Of a DNA stretch of 37,682 nucleotides, positions 8,528 to 15,898 are shown piece by piece (the first letter of the stretch is position 1; every line of letters begins with the position of its first letter). The stretch spans positions 1-37,682 of the forward strand of contig JBLYYE010000034.1 in the NCBI GenBank assembly GCA_048549915.1. The letters run 5' to 3'. The position numbers and the translations under genes were made by a program. The notes below the pieces were generated by a model. That model was given only the letters and a program-made list of their open reading frames with translations, had not been told where the DNA came from and did no database searches. The stretch is from LSUCC0057 sp048549915. GTDB lineage: Bacteria > Pseudomonadota > Gammaproteobacteria > Pseudomonadales > Porticoccaceae.

Positions 8528-8558
8528 CGTCAAACGCTACCTTACATCGAGTGTTATG

Positions 8559-8783
8559 TTATTTATGTGCCGAACCGACGTCGTAACCGAGCGGTGCTTG
8601 GCTGCTAATTTCTTCACATTTATTCGGATCGTCACCGCAGATTTCACAGCTGTAATCGGCAACCCCGAGCGCTTTACCGACACCACCGCAACTGCCAGAA
8701 ATCGGCGGGCGGCCCATCAACACACCAATCGCCATGCCGGCAATCAATAAACCGACGACAATAATGGCCAATAAGATCTCCAT
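8559..8783 (-). CDS. nqrM: Na+-NQR maturation protein NqrM (DUF539)
   Basis: A 74-aa membrane-anchored protein needed for assembly of Na+-NQR, thought to deliver iron for the intramembrane Fe-S centre of NqrD/NqrE. One N-terminal hydrophobic segment (about 2-23) is followed by GRPPISGSCGG and four cysteines at 32, 46, 49 and 56 (CGG...SCEICGDDPNKC), the family metal-binding pattern. GAGGA precedes ATG 8783 at good spacing. It sits 13 bases after apbE and downstream of nqrA-F, as in other NQR loci. Confidence 0.95.
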   Translation of the reverse strand: MEILLAIIVVGLLIAGMAIGVLMGRPPISGSCGGVGKALGVADYSCEICGDDPNKCEEISSQAPLGYDVGSAHK

Positions 8784-8796
8784 CAGCTATTCCTCT

Positions 8797-9846
8797 TTAG
8801 TCTTGTATTGGCGTCAAATACGGCGCAAACGCGCTGCTCAACTGGGCTGCAAGCTCCCCGTCGCGCAAGCTTAACAGATAGACCGGTATCTCGAGCTGCT
8901 CAGCCAGCGCTAAACCTTGCTCCGCTCCCATCACGGATAGCGCGGTAGCCATCGCATCGGCACGCATCGAGCTCTCTGCCAGCACCGTTACCGACACTAA
9001 CCCTCGAGGCACCGGGCGGCCCGTGCGCGGATCAATGGTGTGCGAATAGCGCACCCCATCGACTGTAAAAAAGTTGTGGTAGTCTCCCGAAGTGGCCATT
9101 GCACTGTCACTGACCGCGACAACACGCTCAACTTGGCCAAATTGGACGGGTGATTCAATCGCAATCCGCCACGGGCTGCCCTGTGCGTTGTAGCCACCTA
9201 GGCGCAATTCGCCGCCCACCTCAACCATATAGTCGTGGAGTGCGTTGGTATCGAGCAGATCTGCCACAGCATCTACGGCATAACCTTTTGCAATCGCAGA
9301 AAGATCGATGACAATGGGCGCCAAACGCACGGCGCGCTGGCCATCTAACAGCGCCAAACCTTCAAGCCCAACGCGCTCAAGCTGCATTGAGATCGCTTCA
9401 TCTGTCGGCAGTTGGCCGCTGCTGGGGGCACGACCAAAACCCCACAACTCGACCAATGGACCGACCGTAGGGTCAAATGCGCCATCGCTTAGTCGATAGA
9501 TCTCAGCGGCCTCTGACAATACTCTAAAGAGCTCAGCTGAGATCGCTAAAGGTTCCCCGACGGGCTGTCGGTTGAGCGCCATCAGCTCAGAATCTTCGCT
9601 GTAGGTGGTAAAGCGTTGATCTAGCGAAGCGAGCAGCTCAGCAACTTGCGACTCCAAGCCCGGCGCAATCGGCTGATCGGAGGTGATCGTTATGTGGTAG
9701 CGGGTACCCATCACCCCACCCTGCAATCGTGTGGCTTGTTCAGCGGGTTGGCAGGCGCTTAGCAAAAGCGCACAGACAAACAAAAACGAGGCTTTTAAGA
9801 GCCCCGTTTTTGTTGTGCTGGCAGATCGATCAACCACCGAAGTCAT
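8797..9846 (-). CDS. apbE: FAD:protein FMN transferase ApbE
   Basis: A 349-aa lipoprotein flavin transferase that attaches FMN covalently to threonines of NqrB and NqrC, using FAD. The signal peptide ends in a lipobox LLLSAC (Cys32), so the enzyme is anchored on the periplasmic side. GVMGTRYHIT, DLSAIAKGYAVDAVADLL and SGDYHNFF...SHTIDPRTG are conserved flavin/Mg2+ motifs. ATG 9846 lies inside the end of nqrF (17-base overlap) and has no clear Shine-Dalgarno, so translation probably depends on nqrF. A GTG at 9837 is the only other sensible start. Unusually, codons about 13-21 form a terminator-shaped hairpin (see 9782-9811). Confidence 0.94.
   Translation of the reverse strand: MTSVVDRSASTTKTGLLKASFLFVCALLLSACQPAEQATRLQGGVMGTRYHITITSDQPIAPGLESQVAELLASLDQRFTTYSEDSELMALNRQPVGEPLAISAELFRVLSEAAEIYRLSDGAFDPTVGPLVELWGFGRAPSSGQLPTDEAISMQLERVGLEGLALLDGQRAVRLAPIVIDLSAIAKGYAVDAVADLLDTNALHDYMVEVGGELRLGGYNAQGSPWRIAIESPVQFGQVERVVAVSDSAMATSGDYHNFFTVDGVRYSHTIDPRTGRPVPRGLVSVTVLAESSMRADAMATALSVMGAEQGLALAEQLEIPVYLLSLRDGELAAQLSSAFAPYLTPIQD
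9782..9811 (-). terminator. Intrinsic terminator-like hairpin inside apbE 5' coding region
   Basis: On the minus strand AAAAACG + GGGCT pairs with AGCC + TCGTTTTT to form a 12-bp stem with one G-U pair, a 6-base loop and five U residues. It starts 18 bases after the nqrF stop. On the plus strand the same position is an A-C mismatch, so the structure is better on the nqr transcript. It lies within the apbE signal-peptide codons, so it could act as a partial terminator or attenuator between nqrF and apbE. Confidence 0.65.
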
Positions 9847-11053
9847 CGAGCATAATATTTTCGCGCTCGACCCCGAGGTCTTCCAACAACTTAATAACCG
9901 CAGCGTTCATCATTGGCGGCCCACACATGTAGAACTCGCAATCCTCAGGCGCTTCGTGGTCCTTGAGATACTCTTCGTATAACACATTGTGAATAAAGCC
10001 AGTCAATCCGTCCCAGTTGTCTTCGGGCTGTGGGTCTGACAGGGCCAAGTGCCAATCAAAGTTATCGTTCTCTGCTGCCAGCTCGTCGTAATCTTCATTG
10101 TAGAAACATTCGCGCAGTGAGCGTGCACCGTACCAGAATGAGATCTTACGCTTGCTGTGAAGACGACGCAGTTGATCAAACAGATGCGAACGCATTGGCG
10201 CCATACCGGCGCCACCACCGATGAAGACCATTTCGGCTTCGGTTTCTTTGGCAAAAAACTCGCCAAAGGGCCCGTAGACAGTGATCTTGTCACCTGGCTT
10301 CAGGCCAAACACATAAGATGACATCTGTCCGCAAGGGATACCCTCACTACCCGGAGGCGGTGTAGCAATACGGATGTTAAATTTAACCACACCGTACTCT
10401 TCAGGGTAGTTAGCCATAGAGTAAGCGCGGATAACCGGCTCATCTACTTTAGACTCAAGGTTAAAGAAACCAAAGCGCTCCCAATCGCCGCGATACTCCT
10501 CTTCGATATCGAAGTCAGAATACTTAACGAGGTGCGGCGGACACTCTAACTGTACATAACCACCGGCGCGGAAATTGACGTTCTCACCTTCCGGCAACCG
10601 CAGTGTCAGCTCTTTAATGAAAGTGGCCACGTTGGGATTGGACTCAACCGTGCACTCCCAGCGCTTAACACCAAATACCTCTTCAGGCACTTCGACTTTC
10701 ATGTCCTGCTTTACCGGTGCCTGGCAAGAGAGGCGCCAGCCTTCGACCGCTTCACGCTTGGTAAAGTGACTCTCTTCGGTGGGCAGCATAGAACCGCCAC
10801 CATCACTCACAATGCATTTACATTGAGCGCAGCTACCACCACCGCCACAAGCAGAGGGCAAAAACAGGCCTGCTGCAGAGAGTGTTTGCAGCAGCTTGTC
10901 ACCTGCCGGAACAGTAATGGTTTTCTCACCGTTAATCTCAATATTGACGTCACCGGATGAAACCAGCTTGCTGCGCGCTACCAAAATGAACGCTACCAGC
11001 GCTAGTATGACCGCGGTAAACATAACTACGCCAAGAACAATTTCCAAACTCAT
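9830..11053 (-). CDS. nqrF: Na+-NQR subunit F (NADH dehydrogenase, FAD and 2Fe-2S)
   Basis: A 407-aa electron-entry subunit of the sodium pump that oxidises NADH and passes electrons via FAD and a [2Fe-2S] centre. It has an N-terminal membrane anchor (about 3-26). The ferredoxin domain has cluster cysteines 69, 75, 78 and 110 in PSACGGGGSCAQC...LSC. FAD binding is RAYSMANYPEE, NADH binding is GGGAGMAPMRSHL, and the C-terminal CEFYMCGPPMM is the FNR-type nicotinamide site. AGGAG eight bases before ATG 11053 supports the start. It lies 18 bases after nqrE. The last codons overlap apbE. Confidence 0.98.
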   Translation of the reverse strand: MSLEIVLGVVMFTAVILALVAFILVARSKLVSSGDVNIEINGEKTITVPAGDKLLQTLSAAGLFLPSACGGGGSCAQCKCIVSDGGGSMLPTEESHFTKREAVEGWRLSCQAPVKQDMKVEVPEEVFGVKRWECTVESNPNVATFIKELTLRLPEGENVNFRAGGYVQLECPPHLVKYSDFDIEEEYRGDWERFGFFNLESKVDEPVIRAYSMANYPEEYGVVKFNIRIATPPPGSEGIPCGQMSSYVFGLKPGDKITVYGPFGEFFAKETEAEMVFIGGGAGMAPMRSHLFDQLRRLHSKRKISFWYGARSLRECFYNEDYDELAAENDNFDWHLALSDPQPEDNWDGLTGFIHNVLYEEYLKDHEAPEDCEFYMCGPPMMNAAVIKLLEDLGVERENIMLDDFGG

Positions 11054-11071
11054 GGTGTTTCTCCTGGGTTG

Positions 11072-11680
11072 TTAGATGTCGATGCCACCGAAAGACAAAA
11101 AGCCGAGTGATATCAGTCCCACCGAAATGAAGACAATACCCAGCCCCTGCAAACCTTCGGGGATATCGCTATATTTAAGTTTTTCACGAATACCAGCCAA
11201 AACAACAATAGCCAGCGCCCATGAGGTGCCTGAACCAAAACCGTAAACAACACTTTCGGTAAAGTTGTAACCGCGCTCTGCCATCAACAGCGAACCACCC
11301 AGAATCGCGCAGTTAACTGTGATCAGCGGCAGGAATACACCCAGCGCGCTGTAGAGTGCGGGGACATATTTGTCCAAGAACATCTCTAGGATCTGCACAA
11401 TCGCGGCGATAACACCGATAAAGCACAGGTAGACCAAAAAGCTCAGATCGACATCCGGCAGGCCCGCCCAAGCCAGGGCACCATCACCCAGCAGGTAACC
11501 GAGCAGCAGGTTGTTGACCGGGACCGTAATGGTTTGCACCACGATAACCGCAATACCCAAACCAAATGCGGCGCCGATTTTTTTCGACAGTGCAATATAG
11601 GTACACATCCCTAAGAACATACTTAGGGCGATGTTGTCGATAAAAATCGAGCGAACTAAAAGACTAAGATAATATTCCAT
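11072..11680 (-). CDS. nqrE: Na+-NQR subunit E
   Basis: A 202-aa integral membrane subunit with about six TMs. With NqrD it carries the intramembrane [2Fe-2S] centre; Cys26 (FLGMCTYIA) and Cys124 (TVNCAILGG) correspond to the conserved ligands. The repeated NqrD/E/RnfA-type fold is evident, with inverted halves around the two cysteines. The ATG overlaps the nqrD stop by one base (TAATG), with GAGG just upstream. The sequence resembles Rnf subunit A, but the position within nqrA-F settles the call. Confidence 0.97.
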   Translation of the reverse strand: MEYYLSLLVRSIFIDNIALSMFLGMCTYIALSKKIGAAFGLGIAVIVVQTITVPVNNLLLGYLLGDGALAWAGLPDVDLSFLVYLCFIGVIAAIVQILEMFLDKYVPALYSALGVFLPLITVNCAILGGSLLMAERGYNFTESVVYGFGSGTSWALAIVVLAGIREKLKYSDIPEGLQGLGIVFISVGLISLGFLSFGGIDI

Positions 11681-12345
11681 TAGGCCACCTCGCCCGCTTG
11701 TTTAGTATTGGGCGCGATTTTGAACTCTTCGTGCTCAACTTGAGATTTTTTCCAGACTCGCAGAGCCCAAATTAACAGGCCGATCAGGAAGAAAGCACTG
11801 GGCGGCATTAGCATCATACCGTTGGCGACATACCAGCCACCCTCGGTGGAGACCGACAGAACTTCAATGCCCCAGACTTTACCGGTGCCAAATAGTTCGC
11901 GGACAAATGCGACCGCCATAAGGATCACCGAGTAGCCCAAACCATTGCCAATGCCATCTAAAAAGCTCGGTAGCGGCGGATTTTTCATCGCAAAGGCTTC
12001 TGCGCGGCCCATCACAATACAGTTAGTGATAATCAAGCCAACAAATACCGAGAGCTGCTTGCTGATGTCGTATGCGACCGCTTTGAGCACTTGGTCAACC
12101 ATGATCACCAATGACGCGATAATCGTCATCTGCACGATGATGCGAATATTACCTGGGATCTGATGTCGGATTAGCGACACAAACAGGTTGGCAAAAGCTG
12201 TGACCACGGTGAGTGCAATACACATCACAAACGCCACTTTCATGCTTGAAGTTACCGCCAGCGCTGAACAGATACCCAGTATCTGCAAGGCGATGGGATT
12301 GTTGTTAAATATGGGATCTAACAGTGTCTGTTTAATTTTAGACAT
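11680..12345 (-). CDS. nqrD: Na+-NQR subunit D
   Basis: A 221-aa membrane subunit paired with NqrE in sodium-coupled quinone reduction. Cysteines 26 (LGICSALAV) and 109 (ITNCIVMGRAEAF) match the intramembrane Fe-S ligands. About six hydrophobic segments are present. ATG 12345 (MSKIKQTLLDP) is chosen over a longer frame to 12387, because a strong GGGGAGG lies just upstream and the family starts here. Only one base separates it from the nqrC stop. Confidence 0.97.
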   Translation of the reverse strand: MSKIKQTLLDPIFNNNPIALQILGICSALAVTSSMKVAFVMCIALTVVTAFANLFVSLIRHQIPGNIRIIVQMTIIASLVIMVDQVLKAVAYDISKQLSVFVGLIITNCIVMGRAEAFAMKNPPLPSFLDGIGNGLGYSVILMAVAFVRELFGTGKVWGIEVLSVSTEGGWYVANGMMLMPPSAFFLIGLLIWALRVWKKSQVEHEEFKIAPNTKQAGEVA

Positions 12346-12346
12346 T

Positions 12347-13117
12347 TCACGCCTCCCCTTGCTTGAGGTGGTTGATGAAGCCGGCAAAGCCGCTCTCGCC
12401 GAGCCAATAGCGGATCAGGTTGTCTACACCGCGGGTCGTCAAGGTAGCCCCAGCCAAACCATCGATCTGGTAGTTGGCGCCCTCGCGCTCGGTATCTACT
12501 CGGCCTTTGATGACCGAAAGAGCTAACTCGCCGTCGCTGTTGTAGGCACTTTTACCCTGCCAGCTGGCTTTCCACTTTGGGTTGTCGATTTCACCGCCCA
12601 ATCCGGGAGTCTCTGCGTGCTCATAAAATCCGATGCCCGCAACCGTAGAGAGATCTGACTCAAGCGCGATAAAGCCGTACATAGTCGACCACAAGCCGTA
12701 ACCCTTAACTGGCAGGATCACTTTGTCGATACCGCTATCACTCTCAATTAAGTAGACCGTCGCATAGTTAGCACGGCGCTTAATTTTAGCGATATCTTCA
12801 TCGCCACTGAGTGCAACCGACAGCGCAGTATCCTTTGAGGCTTTGCGCTGGTTGTAGCTATTGGCGTCTACGGCATCAGTAAACTTACCGGTTTCCATGT
12901 CGACGATTTTAACGGTGACCGCTTCAAACTGCTCATCGATTGAGATGCCCTGTTGCAACAACCCTGCCGAAGCGAGGATGTTACTCTTCAGGTCGAGCTC
13001 TTTGTTGATTTGCTGCTGCGGTCGCAGAGAAACGGCAGCGGTCGAGACCACTACCGCACAGACAACACAGAGTACGGCAGCGACAATAAAGGTTTTTCCT
13101 ACAGTATCTTTAGACAC
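12347..13117 (-). CDS. nqrC: Na+-NQR subunit C (covalent FMN)
   Basis: A 256-aa subunit with one N-terminal TM (about 8-28) and a periplasmic FMN-binding domain. The flavinylation motif is DGLAGATLTTRG with Thr225 as the predicted FMN attachment site; the usual S/T at the first motif position is Ala here. A GTG start at 13117 is supported by AGGAG eight bases upstream and by MSKDTVGKTF matching the family start. The longer frame (to 13186) lies inside nqrB. It overlaps nqrB by eight bases. FMN is expected to be added by the ApbE encoded downstream. Confidence 0.96.
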   Translation of the reverse strand: MSKDTVGKTFIVAAVLCVVCAVVVSTAAVSLRPQQQINKELDLKSNILASAGLLQQGISIDEQFEAVTVKIVDMETGKFTDAVDANSYNQRKASKDTALSVALSGDEDIAKIKRRANYATVYLIESDSGIDKVILPVKGYGLWSTMYGFIALESDLSTVAGIGFYEHAETPGLGGEIDNPKWKASWQGKSAYNSDGELALSVIKGRVDTEREGANYQIDGLAGATLTTRGVDNLIRYWLGESGFAGFINHLKQGEA

Positions 13118-14303
13118 GAGCCAGTCTCCTATTAATGTTGCCCTGTACCACAACGTGGTCAATGAGCGGCGCAAACAGGTTGGCAAAGAGAATCGCCAAC
13201 ATCATGCCCTCTGGGTAAGCTGGATTTACAACTCGGATCAGGATAACCATGATGCCAATCAGGAAGCCGTACCAGAACTTCCCCGCTTCGGTCATCGAGG
13301 CAGAGACCGGATCGGTCGCCATAAAGATAGCACCGAAAGCGAAACCGCCGATGACCCAGTGCCAGTAAAACGGCAGAGCGAACATAGGATTGGTAGACTC
13401 AAGACTATTAAACAACATAGACAACACAGCTGAGCCGACTAACGTACCGAGGATGATCCGCCACGAGGCTATGCGTGTAATCAGCAATACCACGGCGCCC
13501 ATCAGAATGCCCAGCGTGGAAGTTTCGCCAATTGAGCCCGGTATACGGCCTAAGAATGCATCCCACCAGCTACCCACTTGTGCCAGTGCAGCTGCACCCT
13601 CTGTAGCAGCTACCGAGAGCATGGTAGCACCGGTATAACCATCTACAGCAGTCCAGACTGCATCACCACTCATGTAGGCAGGATAAGCAAAGAACAAGAA
13701 CGCTCGGCCGGTCAGCGCTGGGTTGAGGAAGTTTTTACCAGTGCCGCCAAAAACTTCTTTACCGATGACAATACCAAAACTAATACCCACTGCGACCATC
13801 CACAGAGGAAGATCGGGCGGGCAGCAGAGGGCAAAAAGGATTGAAGTAACAAAAAAACCTTCGTTAACTTCATGGCCGCGCACAGAGGCAAACATTACCT
13901 CCCAAAAACCACCGGCGATAAAGGTCACCATATAGATCGGCACAAAATAGACCGCACCGTGGATGATGTTATCCCAAATGCTGGTCGCATCGTAACCACC
14001 GATCATAGCGATGATGGCACCGCGCCAACCTTCTTGGCCGGCCATACCCATATCGGCAATGATGGTATTGGCTTGAAAGCCGACGTTCCACATGCCAAAG
14101 AACATAGCTGGAAAAGCCGCCATCCAGACCGTAATCATCACCCGCTTGAGGTCAATGTTATCGCGCACGTGAGCGGCGCTTTTAGTGACTGAGCCGGGTT
14201 TGAAAAGGCCGGTATCGATCGCTTCGAAAAGCGCGAACCATTTTTGCCACTTGCCACCAGGGTGGAAATGCGGCTCAATTTTATCCAATTGTTTACGTAA
14301 CAC
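13110..14303 (-). CDS. nqrB: Na+-NQR subunit B (covalent FMN)
   Basis: A 397-aa polytopic subunit forming the main sodium and quinone pathway. The flavinylation motif DGYTGATML has Thr227 as the predicted FMN site. GGTGKNFLNPALTGRAFLFFAYP is a strongly conserved NqrB/RnfD stretch. The start is GTG 14303 with GGAGGG eight bases upstream, three bases after the nqrA stop. The C-terminus (NINRRLARV) overlaps nqrC. The length is close to the V. cholerae subunit (about 415 aa). Confidence 0.97.
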   Translation of the reverse strand: MLRKQLDKIEPHFHPGGKWQKWFALFEAIDTGLFKPGSVTKSAAHVRDNIDLKRVMITVWMAAFPAMFFGMWNVGFQANTIIADMGMAGQEGWRGAIIAMIGGYDATSIWDNIIHGAVYFVPIYMVTFIAGGFWEVMFASVRGHEVNEGFFVTSILFALCCPPDLPLWMVAVGISFGIVIGKEVFGGTGKNFLNPALTGRAFLFFAYPAYMSGDAVWTAVDGYTGATMLSVAATEGAAALAQVGSWWDAFLGRIPGSIGETSTLGILMGAVVLLITRIASWRIILGTLVGSAVLSMLFNSLESTNPMFALPFYWHWVIGGFAFGAIFMATDPVSASMTEAGKFWYGFLIGIMVILIRVVNPAYPEGMMLAILFANLFAPLIDHVVVQGNINRRLARV

Positions 14304-14306
14304 GGT

Positions 14307-15647
14307 TTAACCCTCCAGCTCAATTTTGGTCAAATTGTCACGCAGAATCGGGCCGTACTCGTACTTGCCAACGCAAGCATAGGTACACAGGCCCAAATCT
14401 TCTTCGTCCAACTCAAGACAGCCCAGCGATTGCGCCACTGCGGTATCGCCGACAATTAAGGAACGCAGCAACTGTACCGGTAAAATATCCAATGGCATCA
14501 CGCGTTCGTAGGCACCGGTTGGCACCATAGCGCGCTCACTACCGTTGGTGCTGCTAGTCATGGCAAACAACTTGTTACTCAGCGCAGAGACAAAGGCTGG
14601 CAATACCGAGTGCTTGTCGCCCCCTGGGCGCAGATAGTGTAAGAACTGGCGATCGCGATCCTCGCGGATCACAGAGATCTGCTGGTGATAGCGCCCCAAG
14701 AAAGCGAAGTTACCGGCAGCTGTTCGACCAGCCAGGACTGACCCAGAGATGATACGGTTGTCATCATTAGCCAACTCGCCAATAACCATCTGGTTGATGT
14801 TGGCACCCAGCACTGAACGCACTAAACGCGGCGAAGTGACCTGCGGCCCGGCCAGTGAAACAACGCGCGCAGTATCGATTGCACCGGTTGTAAACAGCGC
14901 ACCAAAAGCGATTACCTCTTGGTAGCCGACTGTCCAGACACTTTTATCCGCATTGACAGGGTCGACAAAATGAATGTGCGTACCCGCCAGGCCTGCAGGG
15001 TGCGGGCCAGAAAATTGGTGCAAAACCACACCGTCGACATCGCCCCCGGCGAGATTCCAGTCAGGGTCAACGCAAAGATTGACAGCGCCATCGGTCAGGC
15101 GAGTCAATATACGCAGACCGTTGACAAAATCCTCATTGCGCTCAGCAATCACCACTTTTGGATCGGCCGCTAGCGGGCTGGTATCCATTGCAGTCACGAA
15201 GATACTCGCCGGAGTGGCCTCTGGCGAAGGTACTTTAGAGTAAGGGCGTGTGCGCAGACCCACCCACTGACCTGAGTTGACCAAATTGTCGACTACCGCT
15301 TGGCGATCGAGATCGCTGAGCTGCTGGGCAGAGTAAGTGGCGAAACTTTCGGCCTCATTGCCATCTATATCGATAACTACCGACTGAAAAGCGCGGCGTT
15401 CACCGCGGTTCACTGCGGTAACAACACCGGCGGCCGGCGCGGTAAAGCGCACACCCGGAGTCTTTTTATCAGTAAACAGTAGCTGGCCTAATTTGACCCG
15501 ATCTCCCTCGCGAACCGCCATAGTGGGCTTCATACCGTGGTAATCAGCGCCTACTACAGCGACCTGACGGATCGCGGGCCCATCGTGAATCACCTGCTCC
15601 GGAGCCCCGGAAATCGGCAAATTCAATCCTCGACGGACGTTTATCAT
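14307..15647 (-). CDS. nqrA: Na+-NQR subunit A
   Basis: A 446-aa peripheral cytoplasmic subunit implicated in ubiquinone binding. MINVRRGLNLPISGAPEQ and VVGADYHGMKPTMAVREGDRVKLGQ are the signature N-terminal barrel-sandwich motifs shared with RnfC. A conserved C-terminal DLGLCTYACVGKYEYGPILRDNL closes the protein. It is the first gene of the operon. ATG 15647 has an AGG about ten bases upstream and an approximately 95-base leader from the predicted promoter. Confidence 0.98.
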   Translation of the reverse strand: MINVRRGLNLPISGAPEQVIHDGPAIRQVAVVGADYHGMKPTMAVREGDRVKLGQLLFTDKKTPGVRFTAPAAGVVTAVNRGERRAFQSVVIDIDGNEAESFATYSAQQLSDLDRQAVVDNLVNSGQWVGLRTRPYSKVPSPEATPASIFVTAMDTSPLAADPKVVIAERNEDFVNGLRILTRLTDGAVNLCVDPDWNLAGGDVDGVVLHQFSGPHPAGLAGTHIHFVDPVNADKSVWTVGYQEVIAFGALFTTGAIDTARVVSLAGPQVTSPRLVRSVLGANINQMVIGELANDDNRIISGSVLAGRTAAGNFAFLGRYHQQISVIREDRDRQFLHYLRPGGDKHSVLPAFVSALSNKLFAMTSSTNGSERAMVPTGAYERVMPLDILPVQLLRSLIVGDTAVAQSLGCLELDEEDLGLCTYACVGKYEYGPILRDNLTKIELEG

Positions 15648-15720
15648 AGGTAGTGCCTATAGGTTGTGGAAACTGCTTGCCGCGACTGGTTGCGGCCTCT
15701 CAATGGCGCGAGCAGAGAAT

Positions 15721-15731
15721 ATCTACCCCGC
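15721..15731. repeat. 11-bp direct repeat, copy 1 (nqr leader)
   Basis: ATCTACCCCGC is repeated exactly at 15772-15782, in the same orientation, 51 bases apart. This copy lies about 10-20 bases downstream of the predicted nqr transcription start. Confidence 0.7.
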
Positions 15732-15747
15732 TGAGAAATCGGGCGGC

Positions 15748-15776
15748 ATTATAATCTGCTAGGGCTTGTGAATCTA
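15748..15776 (-). promoter_or_regulatory. Predicted nqrA-F promoter
   Basis: On the minus strand a perfect TATAAT (15748-15753) sits 17 bases from TAGATT (3/6 to the -35). The start would be near 15741, giving a leader of about 95 bases. The weak -35 overlaps one copy of an 11-bp repeat, which suggests activator dependence or regulated access; that is inference. Confidence 0.55.
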
Positions 15777-15782
15777 CCCCGC
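15772..15782. repeat. 11-bp direct repeat, copy 2 (nqr -35 region)
   Basis: This is the second exact copy of ATCTACCCCGC. It overlaps the -35 region of the predicted nqr promoter, so the two copies bracket the promoter and could be operator half-sites for one regulator. Confidence 0.7.
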
Positions 15783-15845
15783 CGAATGCGACTAAAGTCC
15801 CCATAAAGCTAAGGTTTTGAGACTCCACAGGCGTTTTTGAAGAGC

Positions 15846-15877
15846 AAAAAAAAGGGCTGTCTCACAGAAACAGCCCC
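15846..15877 (-). terminator. Rho-independent terminator of gap
   Basis: On the minus strand GGGCTGT (70-76 side) pairs with ACAGCCC (54-60 side) around a 9-base loop, followed by eight T residues. It begins about 21 bases after the gap stop codon and insulates the nqr operon from gap transcription. Confidence 0.92.
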
Positions 15878-15898
15878 GTTACTCTGCAACCTGCGCTT

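Noticed and set aside
12861..13433. 190-aa plus-strand open frame
   Set aside because: Lies antisense to nqrC and nqrB, which are certain genes; low-complexity translation with no family features.
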